A stretch of DNA of 33,785 nucleotides from Acidimicrobiales bacterium (GCA_030747775.1 JASLKB010000005.1:1-33785); one strand, 5' to 3'; counted from the stretch's first letter, positions 1-7,978 are shown. The notes: generated by a model not told the origin, from the letters alone. Numbers and translations are program-made.

Positions 1-282
1 TGAGTCCACATACGAGGTGGCTAAGCCGACAATGGTGTTTACAGAACCAGGCCCGATTGAGGTCACTGTCGCTAGTGGGTTTCCAGAAGCGCGGTAGTAG
101 GCATCGGCGATATGGGCGGCGGATTGTTCATGGCGGGGCTTCACCAAAGAGATTTGATCGGTTCGGTCTTTCAGGGCGTCAAAGAGGCCCATGTCTCCAT
201 GGCCGGGGATTCCGCATACAAATGGAACTTCTTCAGCAATGAGATAGTCGGCGGCGATTTCTCCACCCGTCTTTTTCTGCAT
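1..282 (-). CDS. Thiamine-diphosphate-dependent enzyme, acetolactate synthase-like, N-terminal part (partial)
   Basis: The first 94 codons are present and the 3' part runs off the left edge. The protein starts MQKKTGGEIAADYL and contains the ThDP-enzyme pyrimidine-domain pattern: GIPGHGDMGLFDAL near residues 29-42, then the RHEQ motif whose Glu normally activates the cofactor, then a TSIGPGSVNTIVGLATSYVDS-type turn. This is the N-terminal domain of the acetolactate synthase / benzoylformate decarboxylase superfamily; the reaction cannot be assigned from this part. The ATG at 280-282 is preceded by AAAGGA eight bases upstream, a good Shine-Dalgarno site. It lies 29 bases downstream of the O-methyltransferase gene and is the last visible gene of the region A operon. 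Confidence 0.85.
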   Translation of the reverse strand, partial: MQKKTGGEIAADYLIAEEVPFVCGIPGHGDMGLFDALKDRTDQISLVKPRHEQSAAHIADAYYRASGNPLATVTSIGPGSVNTIVGLATSYVDS

Positions 283-311
283 CTGCAATGTCCTTTGTCT
301 CGTGAGCGTGG

Positions 312-1298
312 TTATGAGTCTTTTTCGGCGATCAAGACTGTGATTGGATCGGGAAAGGGAGACCTGCGGACGTTGCTGAAGCCACTAGCCAGAAGCATTT
401 CGGTCAGTGTCTCAAGACTGTGAGCAGCCCCCCCAGTTTCCACTCGCATCATCAGATCGAAGAGTGCGCCAAAGGCCTCTGGACCGCTGTCGCTAGCGAA
501 GTCGTTGACTACTACGAAGCCTCCGGGTCGGATCGTTGTATTCACAGAAAGAAGTAATTCGGTTCCACTTTCCCTTGGGTAGTCGTGGAGCATGTGGGAT
601 ACGAGAGCCGCATCTACGGATTCTGTCTCGATCCCGCAGGCAGGCTCATTGAAGATGTCGGCTGCGACCAGTTCGATGCTGCCGTTAGGCAAGTCAGCGA
701 GGTGACTTCGTGCCAGGTCGATGACCTCAGGTAAGTCGACCAACACAATGGTGCTGCCTGCCTCCGCGAGCATCCGGGAGTATGTTCCGAGGCCTCCACC
801 AACGTCGAGAATCCGTCCGGGAACGAGTTCGGGTAACTCTGCCAGTGCTGGACCGGTGAAGCGGGCCAGCGCGTCAAGGGCGTAGAGGAACTCTTTGGTC
901 TGATCGGATCGTGTGTGGAGCCGCTCTTTCCATGGAGCGAGAATTGGACGTCCGGACCGGACCACCTCATCGAGTTCTAACCAAGCTTCGGAAAAGAAGG
1001 CCTCTTTCTTGATGACCATGTCCAGGTCGGAATTGCCCCGGAGGTGACTAGAGGTAAAAGGGGTAGCGGCGAAGCCGTCGTCCGAGATCGAGATGAGGCC
1101 TAGTTGGTGCAGCGCTACAAGGAGGGTGTTGAGATTGGAGCTGTCGACGGCAAGTTGATTGGCGATCTCAGATGCGGGCTGAGGTTGGTCGGTTAGCGCA
1201 TCGAATAGTCCCAGTTGGCTAGCGGCGCGTAGTACTGCTGCCGGCTGGTAGCCCACCAGCAGTTGAATTAGCTCTAGTGGCGAGGAGATGACGGTCAT
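312..1298 (-). CDS. SAM-dependent O-methyltransferase (acetylserotonin/CrtF-type, class I)
   Basis: A 328-residue protein with two visible parts. Residues about 10-90 form a winged-helix dimerisation-like region (LFDAL, then LLVALHQLGLI). Residues about 160-325 form the SAM-binding domain with motif I LDVGGG (164-169), an acidic residue at D188 expected to hold the ribose, and SHMLHDY (234-240), where H238-D239 corresponds to the catalytic His-Asp of plant-type O-methyltransferases. Members methylate hydroxyl groups of aromatic or polyene-like small molecules. The start codon overlaps the stop of the upstream FAD gene as ATGA, so the two are probably translated together. The substrate is unknown; context suggests it acts on a product of the same operon. 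Confidence 0.85.
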   Translation of the reverse strand: MTVISSPLELIQLLVGYQPAAVLRAASQLGLFDALTDQPQPASEIANQLAVDSSNLNTLLVALHQLGLISISDDGFAATPFTSSHLRGNSDLDMVIKKEAFFSEAWLELDEVVRSGRPILAPWKERLHTRSDQTKEFLYALDALARFTGPALAELPELVPGRILDVGGGLGTYSRMLAEAGSTIVLVDLPEVIDLARSHLADLPNGSIELVAADIFNEPACGIETESVDAALVSHMLHDYPRESGTELLLSVNTTIRPGGFVVVNDFASDSGPEAFGALFDLMMRVETGGAAHSLETLTEMLLASGFSNVRRSPFPDPITVLIAEKDS

Positions 1299-2893
1299 CG
1301 GGAACTACCGAGTGCGCGATAGAGGCGGATGCCTCGAAGGAGGTTTCGGGGTCCGTCCATGAGCCGACGGATCAGTGGGCCGCGTCTTCCTGAAAGGTCC
1401 TCCAACAGTGCGTTTGCAGCGTTACGACCCGGAATGCCGCTTAGGCCACCCCCAGGGTGGGTGCCTGCTCCGGAGAGGTATAACCATCCAAGTCCTGTGC
1501 GGTGAACGAGTCCTGTCGGCGGGCGCCAGGAAAATAGCTGGTCGATCGTGAGGTCGACATGGTTGGGGTTGCCGGCAGGGTTACCGGTTCGCTCCTCCCA
1601 GTCGGGTGGCGTGGTGACATGGATGGATAGGGCGTTAGAGCGGAGGTCATGGCCGGTGATCTTGGCGAAGCCATCAAGTAGCCAACTGGTGGCCTGCTCG
1701 GTGAATGCAGCATCCCAGCTGCCTTCGTTGGGTCTGGCGGGGACAAAGGCGGATAACCATGTGGTCCCTTGTCCCTCAGGAGACGCGCTGGGATCGTTTG
1801 CCGAGGGGGATGTCCACATCATCGCAGGGCTACTTGGCAACGCCCCGAGATAGATATCTGCAAATGATCGGGCTAGTGAGTTGGTTCGCTCCTGGAGCAT
1901 CCAGAGTGCGGAGTTTGCTTCGGGTTCAAATCCGGTCGAACCCGGCGAAGATAGAGCGAGGTCGACCTTGAGTTCTCCGACATTGAATCGTCCAGCATTC
2001 AAGCCTCGCGCTGCTTCGCATAGATGGTTCGGTGGCGAATCCATTAGCGCGACCGTCCGGCGTAAGTCCACTGTTGAAATGACGTGTCGAGTCGAGACTT
2101 CGTCACAGTTGGCGATGGTGACTAGTGCACCATCGCCTGATCCGGTAATGGCGGTCACGGGCGAACCTAGGCGGACCTCGCCACCGGCGGATTCGAGCGC
2201 CCCCAGAAGGGCCTTGATCAACATGGCTGATCCGCCTACCGGGCGGGCCACCTCGCCCCCGTGGGAGGCAGCTAGGAGTAGCGCGAATAGGCCTGTGCCG
2301 GGCAGATATGGCGCTAGTTGATTGTGGGATCCATACATGGTGACTGCGCTGCGCAGGTATGCATCATCAAGGTAGCGGTCTGCTACGGCCTCGCTTGAGG
2401 AGACAAGAAGTCGCATGAGATCGGTGTCGTTTGGCAGAACCGAAGCGATTTGCGCAAGATCGGAAAACCGTGGAGGTTCACCGAACGAGTCCGTCATATC
2501 GAATAGAGCGGTGCCCAGTTCCGCAAGCATGCGGTAGTTCTCGGTATCGGTCGGTGCGACCTGCCCGAGCGATTCAATAGTTTTGTTGAGATCCTGGTGG
2601 AACACCAAGGATCGCCCGTCTGCAAAGCCGGCGGCAAACGTCTCTTCACGCGAAATGTATTCAAGCCCGAACTCTTCAAGTTCAAGTTCTCTAGCAACAC
2701 TGAGAATCATCGAGTGGTCGATGGCGCCGCGTTCCAAACGGTGACCGGTCTCGAGGGTCTCAGTCCAGATGCAACCACCGGGCTCGCTGGCTGATTCGAG
2801 TACAAGAACGTCCAAGCCCTTTCGGGCCAGAATCGTTGCAGCGACCAGTCCGTTGTGCCCCGCACCGATAACGACTACGTCGTGGACAACCAT
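1295..2893 (-). CDS. FAD-dependent oxidoreductase, CrtI/PYROXD2-like (phytoene desaturase family)
   Basis: The 532-residue protein begins MVVHDVVVIGAGHNGLVAA, a Rossmann FAD motif with GAGHNG at 10-15, Glu33 for the ribose and GG at 39-40. The C-terminus has the second FAD signature (LYLSGAGTHPGGGLSGIPG, then RNAANALL). This is the architecture and length of the phytoene-desaturase-like amine-oxidase-superfamily proteins that include PYROXD2. An in-frame start 20 codons upstream exists, but the chosen ATG places the FAD motif at the usual distance from the N-terminus and has AGAGGG just upstream. It overlaps the end of the amidohydrolase gene by 19 nt. No carotenoid genes are nearby, so desaturation or oxidation of a different substrate is more likely. 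Confidence 0.85.
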   Translation of the reverse strand: MVVHDVVVIGAGHNGLVAATILARKGLDVLVLESASEPGGCIWTETLETGHRLERGAIDHSMILSVARELELEEFGLEYISREETFAAGFADGRSLVFHQDLNKTIESLGQVAPTDTENYRMLAELGTALFDMTDSFGEPPRFSDLAQIASVLPNDTDLMRLLVSSSEAVADRYLDDAYLRSAVTMYGSHNQLAPYLPGTGLFALLLAASHGGEVARPVGGSAMLIKALLGALESAGGEVRLGSPVTAITGSGDGALVTIANCDEVSTRHVISTVDLRRTVALMDSPPNHLCEAARGLNAGRFNVGELKVDLALSSPGSTGFEPEANSALWMLQERTNSLARSFADIYLGALPSSPAMMWTSPSANDPSASPEGQGTTWLSAFVPARPNEGSWDAAFTEQATSWLLDGFAKITGHDLRSNALSIHVTTPPDWEERTGNPAGNPNHVDLTIDQLFSWRPPTGLVHRTGLGWLYLSGAGTHPGGGLSGIPGRNAANALLEDLSGRRGPLIRRLMDGPRNLLRGIRLYRALGSSR

Positions 2894-4275
2894 GACCACC
2901 CTCTTTGCTGCAGACCAGCATCCCGGGTTAGTGATTCGGCAAGAGGTCGGCACCGATCGATCTGTTTGTCCTCGTCGATCGCTACAAGCTCGCAGGCTCT
3001 AAGGACCTGATGGCCGTCAATCCAGACGTCGCTAATAGAGCGTGGGCTAGTGCAGTAAACGATTTGCTGATACGGGTCATGAATTGTCGCGAGCTCTGCT
3101 GTTCCTCCGGCCAGGACTACGTCAGCCCGTTTCCCTAACTCGAGGCTCCCGATCTCATGTTCCAACCCAAGTGCACGAGCGCCGTCGATAGTGGCCATCT
3201 CGAGTGTTTTCTGAGCCGGCAGAATTGCTGGGTTCGTGTGGTGAACCTTCTGCAACAGCGAGGTTGCCTTTACTGCTTCCAGCATGTTTTGCGAGTCGTT
3301 GGACGCGGCACCGTCAGTCCCTATACCCACTGCAAGACCAGCGGCTTGGAGTTGGGTCACTGGACAAACCCCGGAACCTAGGATCATGTTTGCAACTGGA
3401 TTGTGGGCAACGGAGACCGAACGTTCGGCGAGAAGTTCGATATCTGACTCCGTTACCCAGATCACATGAGCGGCTAGAAGCCTGGAGGAAAGAATGCCGA
3501 GCGACTCGGCGTGGTCGATGGTTCGATGGCCCCAACGTTCTCTGGCCTCTAATAGCTCTTCGTTAACTTCAGCCAGATGGGTGTGGATGCCCCAGTCGCG
3601 GTCGTGGCAGAGAGCAGCACCAGCCGCAAGGAGCTCGTCTGACTGACCGAGGAGGGTGCCGATCCCGTAGCGAAAGCCCACTAGAGCATTCGAACTGGCT
3701 ATTTCGAACAGCGCTTCTTGTTCGTCGAGGATTCGAGAGACTCCTAGTCCTTCGGTATCGCAGAGTCCTCCAACGGCGTCCTCTGCTCCAAAACTCACGA
3801 CGCCTCGCATGCCAGTGAGGGCAAGTCCTTCCGCGACTCCTAGCGATGCATAGGAATCTGGATTGCCATGTACAAACATGTCGTTAATGCACGTGACCCC
3901 GCTCCGGATGAGCTCTGCAACCTTGAGGACGCTGCCCTCACGGGCCATCTCGCGTGTCAAATGGCGTCCGGCGGGTGTGATGATCTCTTGTCCCCACGTG
4001 AAAAGTGGCAAATCCGAACCCAATCCCGCCAGAAAGGCTTCAGACAGGTGGGTGTGGGTGTTCACTAGACCAGGTAGGACTATGCCGGTGCCATCACCTA
4101 CAACCTGCACTTGAGGCAGGGCGGCGGAAAGCCTTTCGTAGGATTCGACAGCGGCTATCTCGCCGTCCTTGATATGCACCGCTGCATCACGCAAGGCCCC
4201 TGAAGGGCCCATCGTCAATACCCAGGCTCCTCTTACCAGAGCCTCTCGTGCACCCGTACTTGCTTTGGATTCCAC
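2875..4275 (-). CDS. Amidohydrolase, Atz/Trz (cytosine deaminase-like) family
   Basis: A 466-residue metal-dependent hydrolase. Visible metal-site motifs are HTH (74-76) in LPGLVNTHTHLSEAFLAG, HTHLAE (231-236), the metal or catalytic His at 270 (AAHVIW) and GTDGAASND with Asp321. The N-terminal beta-sandwich strands and the C-terminal LELGKRADVVLAGG strand are present, so it looks complete. The family hydrolyses C-N bonds, typically deamination of purine, pyrimidine, triazine or adenosine-like rings. The start is GTG at 4273-4275, sharing one base with the TAG stop of the permease gene and preceded by GAGGA. Its place right after an ABC importer suggests it acts first on the imported compound. 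TrzA, MtaD and SsnA types cannot be separated with confidence. Confidence 0.88.
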   Translation of the reverse strand: MESKASTGAREALVRGAWVLTMGPSGALRDAAVHIKDGEIAAVESYERLSAALPQVQVVGDGTGIVLPGLVNTHTHLSEAFLAGLGSDLPLFTWGQEIITPAGRHLTREMAREGSVLKVAELIRSGVTCINDMFVHGNPDSYASLGVAEGLALTGMRGVVSFGAEDAVGGLCDTEGLGVSRILDEQEALFEIASSNALVGFRYGIGTLLGQSDELLAAGAALCHDRDWGIHTHLAEVNEELLEARERWGHRTIDHAESLGILSSRLLAAHVIWVTESDIELLAERSVSVAHNPVANMILGSGVCPVTQLQAAGLAVGIGTDGAASNDSQNMLEAVKATSLLQKVHHTNPAILPAQKTLEMATIDGARALGLEHEIGSLELGKRADVVLAGGTAELATIHDPYQQIVYCTSPRSISDVWIDGHQVLRACELVAIDEDKQIDRCRPLAESLTRDAGLQQRGWSWLSTT

Positions 4276-5063
4276 TAGGTGTCCTCGGCGCGATTGTCAA
4301 AGTGCCAAGGTATGACCAGCCGTTCAATGAGGGTAATGAGTCCGAAGAACATCACTCCCAATGTTGCTAGTACGGCAATGATCGCAAAAACGTCATCAGT
4401 ATTGACAGAGCGGTTCTTGATGAGCAGGAGATAGCCCAGTCCTCCTCGGGCTCCAACCCATTCACCGAATACGGCGCCGAGCACGCTGAATGCCGCTGCA
4501 ACTTTCATACCAGTGAAGACATGGGGCAAAGCGTGGGGTATCCGAACCTCCCGAAAGATCTGGACGCGATTGGCTCCGAAAGTCCGCATGAGTTGAATCA
4601 TCTGAGAATCGACGGAAACCAGTCCGTCTGTCGTTGATACTGAAATTGGGAAAAATGCAATAAGGGCCACGACTATCACTTTGGGAAGGATTGAAAAACC
4701 GAACCACGTGACCAGCACGGCCGCTACTGCCGGAATAGGGATGGTTTGGCTGATGACAAGCCAGGGATAGACGGCACGCCGGAGTGGTTTGGAGTAGGTG
4801 ACCAGAAGTCCTAAAGCGATACCTACAACCGCTCCCACACCGAATCCGAGCACCATTTCGATTGCGGTGGTCTTTGCATTGCGGATGTACAGGGAGGGAT
4901 CGTCAATGAAGGCGTTGGCAACGTCGGAGGGTGGTGGGAAAAGCCGAGGATCCGAATTGGTGATTATGGTCCAGAGTTCCCAGAAGGCGATAACGCCGAT
5001 GCCGAAGAGGAGAGGTGGCAGTGTCGCACTAATGCCACCGCGGAGACGAAGCTTCTTGTCCAT
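4275..5063 (-). CDS. ABC transporter permease, NitT/TauT/ThiX family
   Basis: The 262-residue protein shows about six hydrophobic segments and the BPD-permease coupling (EAA) loop around residues 160-190 (LMRTFGANRVQIFREVRIPHALP). The region ALPHVFTGMKVAAAFSVLGAVFGEWVGARGGLGYLL is typical of SsuC/TauC/ThiX permeases. It is expected to form the membrane channel with the neighbouring ATPase and lipoprotein. Only one base separates it from the ATPase gene upstream, and it shares one base with the amidohydrolase gene downstream, so all are on one transcript. The substrate cannot be read from this subunit. Confidence 0.92.
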   Translation of the reverse strand: MDKKLRLRGGISATLPPLLFGIGVIAFWELWTIITNSDPRLFPPPSDVANAFIDDPSLYIRNAKTTAIEMVLGFGVGAVVGIALGLLVTYSKPLRRAVYPWLVISQTIPIPAVAAVLVTWFGFSILPKVIVVALIAFFPISVSTTDGLVSVDSQMIQLMRTFGANRVQIFREVRIPHALPHVFTGMKVAAAFSVLGAVFGEWVGARGGLGYLLLIKNRSVNTDDVFAIIAVLATLGVMFFGLITLIERLVIPWHFDNRAEDT

Positions 5064-5064
5064 C

Positions 5065-5865
5065 TCAGGAATCGGGTTGTTCTGAGCCGAATAGCGCTCC
5101 AGCGCCCGTGTGGAGGTGGTTCAGAGCCTCTGTCTTGTATGAGGCGAACTCTGGAGTCAGCACGATCTCGTAGGGTCGAGGTCTTTCCATGCCTACTTCG
5201 AGTGTCACAGCCACCGTTGCTGGTCGTTCCGTTAAGACGTAGACGCGGTCGGAAAGGCGAATGGCTTCGTCAACGTCGTGAGTAATGAAGAGAATCGAAG
5301 CCTCGCTGTCTTGCCAGACGTCCAGAAGCCAAGATTGCATCCTCAGCCGGGTGAGATTGTCGAGTGCCCCGAATGGCTCATCAAGTAACAGAATTTCTTC
5401 CGCTGCCAGGAAAGTACGGGCAAGGGCAGCTCTTTGACGCATCCCACCAGAGAGTTGGTTCGGGTAGTGGTCCGCGTACTCTCCAAGACCGTATCGGTCA
5501 AGAATCTTCCGAGCAGCGTTCAATGCCTCTGACCGGGGGTACCCCTTCACGATTCGACCGAGGGCGACGTTGGCCGCGACGGTCTTCCAGGGCATGAGAA
5601 GGTCTCGCTGCATCATGTAGCCGCACTGTCCGATACGGCCTGAGTCAGATAGACCGTCGACCGTTACTTTGCCCTCACTCGGCTCGATGAGACCAGCGAT
5701 GATATTGAAGAGGGTCGATTTTCCACAGCCACTTGGCCCCAGAACACTCACGAACTCGTGGTGACCAACGCTGATATTCATGTCTTGCAGAACAGCGGCG
5801 GTTCCCATGGGGGAGGAAAAATTCATTCCTAAGCCCTGGGTTTCGATTCTGGTTTTTCCAGCCAT
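5065..5865 (-). CDS. ABC transporter ATP-binding protein, NitT/TauT/ThiZ family
   Basis: A 266-residue nucleotide-binding subunit with all motifs intact: Walker A GPSGCGKST (43-51), Q-loop Gln86 in YMMQRDLLMPW, signature LSGGMRQR (138-145), Walker B LLLDEP (159-164), the D-loop GALD and H-loop His196 in ITHD. The YMMQRDLLMPWKTV stretch and overall length are usual for SsuB/TauB/ThiZ-like ATPases. It powers uptake through the permease encoded one base downstream. The ATG at 5863-5865 has no strong Shine-Dalgarno site and lies just past a strong hairpin that separates it from the lipoprotein gene, which could lower its expression relative to that gene. Confidence 0.93.
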   Translation of the reverse strand: MAGKTRIETQGLGMNFSSPMGTAAVLQDMNISVGHHEFVSVLGPSGCGKSTLFNIIAGLIEPSEGKVTVDGLSDSGRIGQCGYMMQRDLLMPWKTVAANVALGRIVKGYPRSEALNAARKILDRYGLGEYADHYPNQLSGGMRQRAALARTFLAAEEILLLDEPFGALDNLTRLRMQSWLLDVWQDSEASILFITHDVDEAIRLSDRVYVLTERPATVAVTLEVGMERPRPYEIVLTPEFASYKTEALNHLHTGAGALFGSEQPDS

Positions 5866-5885
5866 GGATTAGCAGTAGAAGCAGC

Positions 5886-5918
5886 CGGGGTGGTGCCACC
5901 TGAAATGGCACCACCCCG
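5886..5918 (-). terminator. Strong intergenic hairpin between substrate-binding protein and ATPase genes
   Basis: GGGGTGGTGCCA (5887-5898) pairs perfectly with TGGCACCACCCC (5906-5917) around a 7-base loop, and 5886/5918 add a thirteenth pair. It sits between the stop of the binding-protein gene and the ATPase start. No run of T follows on either strand. Such hairpins after binding-protein genes commonly act as partial terminators or as 3' stabilisers that keep the binding protein more abundant than the membrane subunits; that role here is inferred. Confidence 0.65.
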
Positions 5919-5950
5919 TGCTGGTTCGTAGGTCTAGGGGAAGTTCTTTC

Positions 5951-6928
5951 TTAAGGGAGGAACTTCGTCGTGATGAAGTCTTCGGGCACCGATGTCAGGA
6001 TCCCTACGCTGGCAGCCCAGTTCAGATAGTCGCGGATAGCTGCATCAGAAATCTCGCCGAATGTGCCGCTAGGGCCAAGGAAGTATGGCTCGACCTTGTC
6101 GAATTCAGCGTTGCTGAAGAAGGTGTCGATACCTTCGGCATTGTCAGCTAGGTGCTGAACGGCAGCCTCCTGATTGGCTAGAGCGAACGCGTATCCCTCG
6201 GCTAGGGAATCGTAGAACCGTTGGACCACGCTAGAACGCTTCTTGATGGTGTCAGTGCTAGCGAAGACCACCAACTCGGGGTACGGGGGCGCGCCGTATT
6301 CATCAGGGCGGAACACGAACGGGGTTTCACCTTCGAGTTCCAGAACCACTGCTTCCGCGCTCCAGAATCCGATTGCCGCATCAACGGTTTGGCCGAGAAG
6401 GTTGCCGACAGCGTCAAAGCCAATGGTGATGAATTCGACACTGTTCGGGTCGACGCCAGAGGCGGCAAGGATTGTCTTGGCTACAGCTTCGTCGGAAGGA
6501 ATCCCGGTCACGCCAATGGTCGCGCCGGTGAGTTGACTCGGATCTGTAACCCCGATGGCCTCGGTAGACATCAGGGCGGCTAGAGGCACCTGTTCGAGTG
6601 CCATAAAGACCTGGATGTCTTCCCCCGCAGCAACCAAATTGGCTACGTCAGCGATTGGCGCAATTCCGAAACTTGCCTGACCGGAGAGCACGAGTCGCAA
6701 AGTGTCGGCAGAGGAAGTTGGCGATTGGATATCAATGTTGATGTTGTTGTTCGCGAAGTAGCCCTCACCTAGTGCGGAGTAGATCCCAGCGTGGATGCCA
6801 CCCGGTAGGTAGTCAAGAACTAGTTCGACATCGGCCTCGCTGTCGCTGGATCCGCATGCGCTAGCGGCCATGCTCACAACGGTGAAAATGCTGGCGACTG
6901 CTACGAGCCACCTAATCCTGGTCTTCAT
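5951..6928 (-). CDS. ABC transporter substrate-binding lipoprotein, NMT1/THI5 (ThiY/SsuA-like)
   Basis: From the ATG at 6926-6928 the protein has 325 residues. It opens with a lipoprotein signal: MKTRIRW, a hydrophobic stretch, then AASAC with the lipid-modified Cys at residue 25. The mature part starts VELVLDYLPGGIHAGIYSALGEGYF and continues with LRLVLSGQASFGIAPIADV and MALEQVPLAALMS. This closely follows the ThiY/THI5-like pattern 'LDW.PN..HAGIY.A...GYF'. ThiY-type proteins bind thiamine-pyrimidine precursors or other nitrogen compounds; the ligand here is unknown. A start nine codons upstream is possible, but AAGGGGG eight bases before the chosen ATG and the position of the signal peptide decide for it. 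It is the first gene of the operon. Confidence 0.9.
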   Translation of the reverse strand: MKTRIRWLVAVASIFTVVSMAASACGSSDSEADVELVLDYLPGGIHAGIYSALGEGYFANNNINIDIQSPTSSADTLRLVLSGQASFGIAPIADVANLVAAGEDIQVFMALEQVPLAALMSTEAIGVTDPSQLTGATIGVTGIPSDEAVAKTILAASGVDPNSVEFITIGFDAVGNLLGQTVDAAIGFWSAEAVVLELEGETPFVFRPDEYGAPPYPELVVFASTDTIKKRSSVVQRFYDSLAEGYAFALANQEAAVQHLADNAEGIDTFFSNAEFDKVEPYFLGPSGTFGEISDAAIRDYLNWAASVGILTSVPEDFITTKFLP

Positions 6929-6997
6929 TGAAGAGTCCCCCTTGTTTTGCTTCATCTAATAGCCAGAAGGCCCTGGCCAGTTGGCATGTCGACAGGA

Positions 6998-7003
6998 CCT
7001 ATA
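6998..7003 (-). promoter_or_regulatory. Candidate extended -10 of the region A operon
   Basis: On the minus strand the sequence TTGCTATAGG lies about 70 bases before the binding-protein start and fits an extended -10 (TG, one base, TATAGG at 6998-7003). No convincing -35 is seen at 17-18 bp. It would give a leader of about 60 nt containing the Shine-Dalgarno site, unlike the leaderless starts elsewhere in the window. This is a pattern match only. Confidence 0.3.
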
Positions 7004-7047
7004 GCAACCGAAATGCATCGCATTCCTCCCGATTGCCTAGACGAATC

Positions 7048-7059
7048 TGTCATCTGACA
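7048..7059. promoter_or_regulatory. Short palindrome TGTCA-N2-TGACA, possible operator
   Basis: A perfect 5-bp inverted repeat with a 2-bp spacer lies 120-131 bases upstream of the binding-protein start and about 45 bases upstream of the candidate -10. The size suits a dimeric regulator half-site pair. Only one copy is visible, so it may be chance. Confidence 0.2.
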
Positions 7060-7399
7060 CCCACAAGTAGACAGTAGCCCACTATCCCCCGATGCGTCAC
7101 CTGGAAGTGGGAGACCAAGCGAGAGCATGCCTTGTGGGGCGCTTTTTGTACCGTCGAGTCCTATTGGACTGAGGTCGGCGGCGACGCTGGGGGATTTGGC
7201 GTTGATGGTGCCGGGTCCATTCCCTGGTGAGATCCGTCTCGATGTTCCTTGGGATTCGTTGGCTGATGAGCAGAGAGCAGCACTTGATGCGGCGAATAAT
7301 TCCCCAAGGGCATTAGATCACCGAGATGACGTGGCTGAGATTGCCGGGCAAGTCGGTGGTGGATGAATCGCTGGTCTTGTGGTCGGTCTTCGAATCGGT

Positions 7400-7978
7400 T
7401 CAGACGAGGGTCGTGTGGGGAAGAGGGAAACGGGAGTCCCTGCTGAATAGGTCCCGCACCATGGGTTCGAACTCCTCAAGCGCCATGGTGTCGTGGTTTC
7501 GCTCGAAGCAGTTCTGGTCGTACTCCTCGCAGAATGCGGCGCAGTCGTCGAACCACTCGTGGCCCCTGAAGGCCTCCCGTGCGTCACGGTCGGCGCCCAG
7601 GTGGTGGAAGTAGTAGTACCCCTGGAAAAGGCCGTGGTGTCGGATGATCCAGTGGGTCCGATCCGACACGTAGGGGCGGAGGATGTCGGCGGCGACCGCG
7701 CTGTGGTTCTCGGGGGCAATGGGGTCTCCCACGTCGTGGAGCAGGGCGGCCACCACCATCTCGTTGTCCTCGCCGTTGCGCAACGCCCGGGTGGCGCTCT
7801 GGAGGCAGTGCTGGAACCTGTCTACCTGGTAGCCGAGCAGTGGCCCAGCCATGGCCTTCAGGGTGCCCAGGATGTGGTCGGTCAGGTGGTTGGCCTTGTG
7901 GTCGGCTAGCTCCCGTCCAATGAGGTCGTAGTCCTCGGGGGTGCCGTCCACCATGTGTTCGAATTTCACGGTCTGCAT
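7400..7978 (-). CDS. HD-domain protein, possibly PhnZ/MIOX-like di-iron oxygenase
   Basis: The protein has 192 residues from the ATG at 7976-7978; a TTG twelve codons upstream is an alternative start. It contains an HD core: FQHCLQSATRA, then AALLHDVGD with the His-Asp pair, then NHSAVAADILRPYV and WIIRHHGLFQGYYYFHHLG. The additional His-rich helix and a Tyr/Asp pair before the first His resemble the HD-fold oxygenases PhnZ and TmpB and myo-inositol oxygenase more than a phosphohydrolase, but this is by eye. If so, it would use O2 and a mixed-valent di-iron centre to cleave a C-C or C-P bond. No phosphonate genes are adjacent. It diverges from the ABC exporter genes. Confidence 0.7.
   Translation of the reverse strand: MQTVKFEHMVDGTPEDYDLIGRELADHKANHLTDHILGTLKAMAGPLLGYQVDRFQHCLQSATRALRNGEDNEMVVAALLHDVGDPIAPENHSAVAADILRPYVSDRTHWIIRHHGLFQGYYYFHHLGADRDAREAFRGHEWFDDCAAFCEEYDQNCFERNHDTMALEEFEPMVRDLFSRDSRFPLPHTTLV

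Larger units (their letters stand above)
6929..7399. other. 471-base gene-poor junction between low-GC operon and high-GC backbone
   Basis: It holds the probable leader and promoter of the leftward operon (6929 to about 7010) and a short palindrome, TGTCA-TC-TGACA at 7048-7059, that could be an operator. An open frame at 7127-7366 on the plus strand (79 codons) has no recognisable family, no good ribosome site and no TANNNT motif at the right distance. It may be chance or a gene remnant. No tRNA, insertion-sequence end or direct-repeat attachment site was seen. Base composition rises through this stretch, so it probably marks the border of the acquired or divergent segment. Confidence 0.45.

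Noticed and set aside
1295-2893. Carotenoid biosynthesis phytoene desaturase (crtI) with crtF-type methyltransferase
   Set aside because: No crtB, crtE or other carotenoid genes are nearby, and the operon is led by an ABC importer and amidohydrolase; the broader PYROXD2-like oxidoreductase call is safer.
7127-7366. 79-codon plus-strand open frame in the junction region
   Set aside because: No family match, no ribosome site, no leaderless -10 at the usual distance, and it lies in a compositional transition; kept only as a possible remnant in the gap entry.
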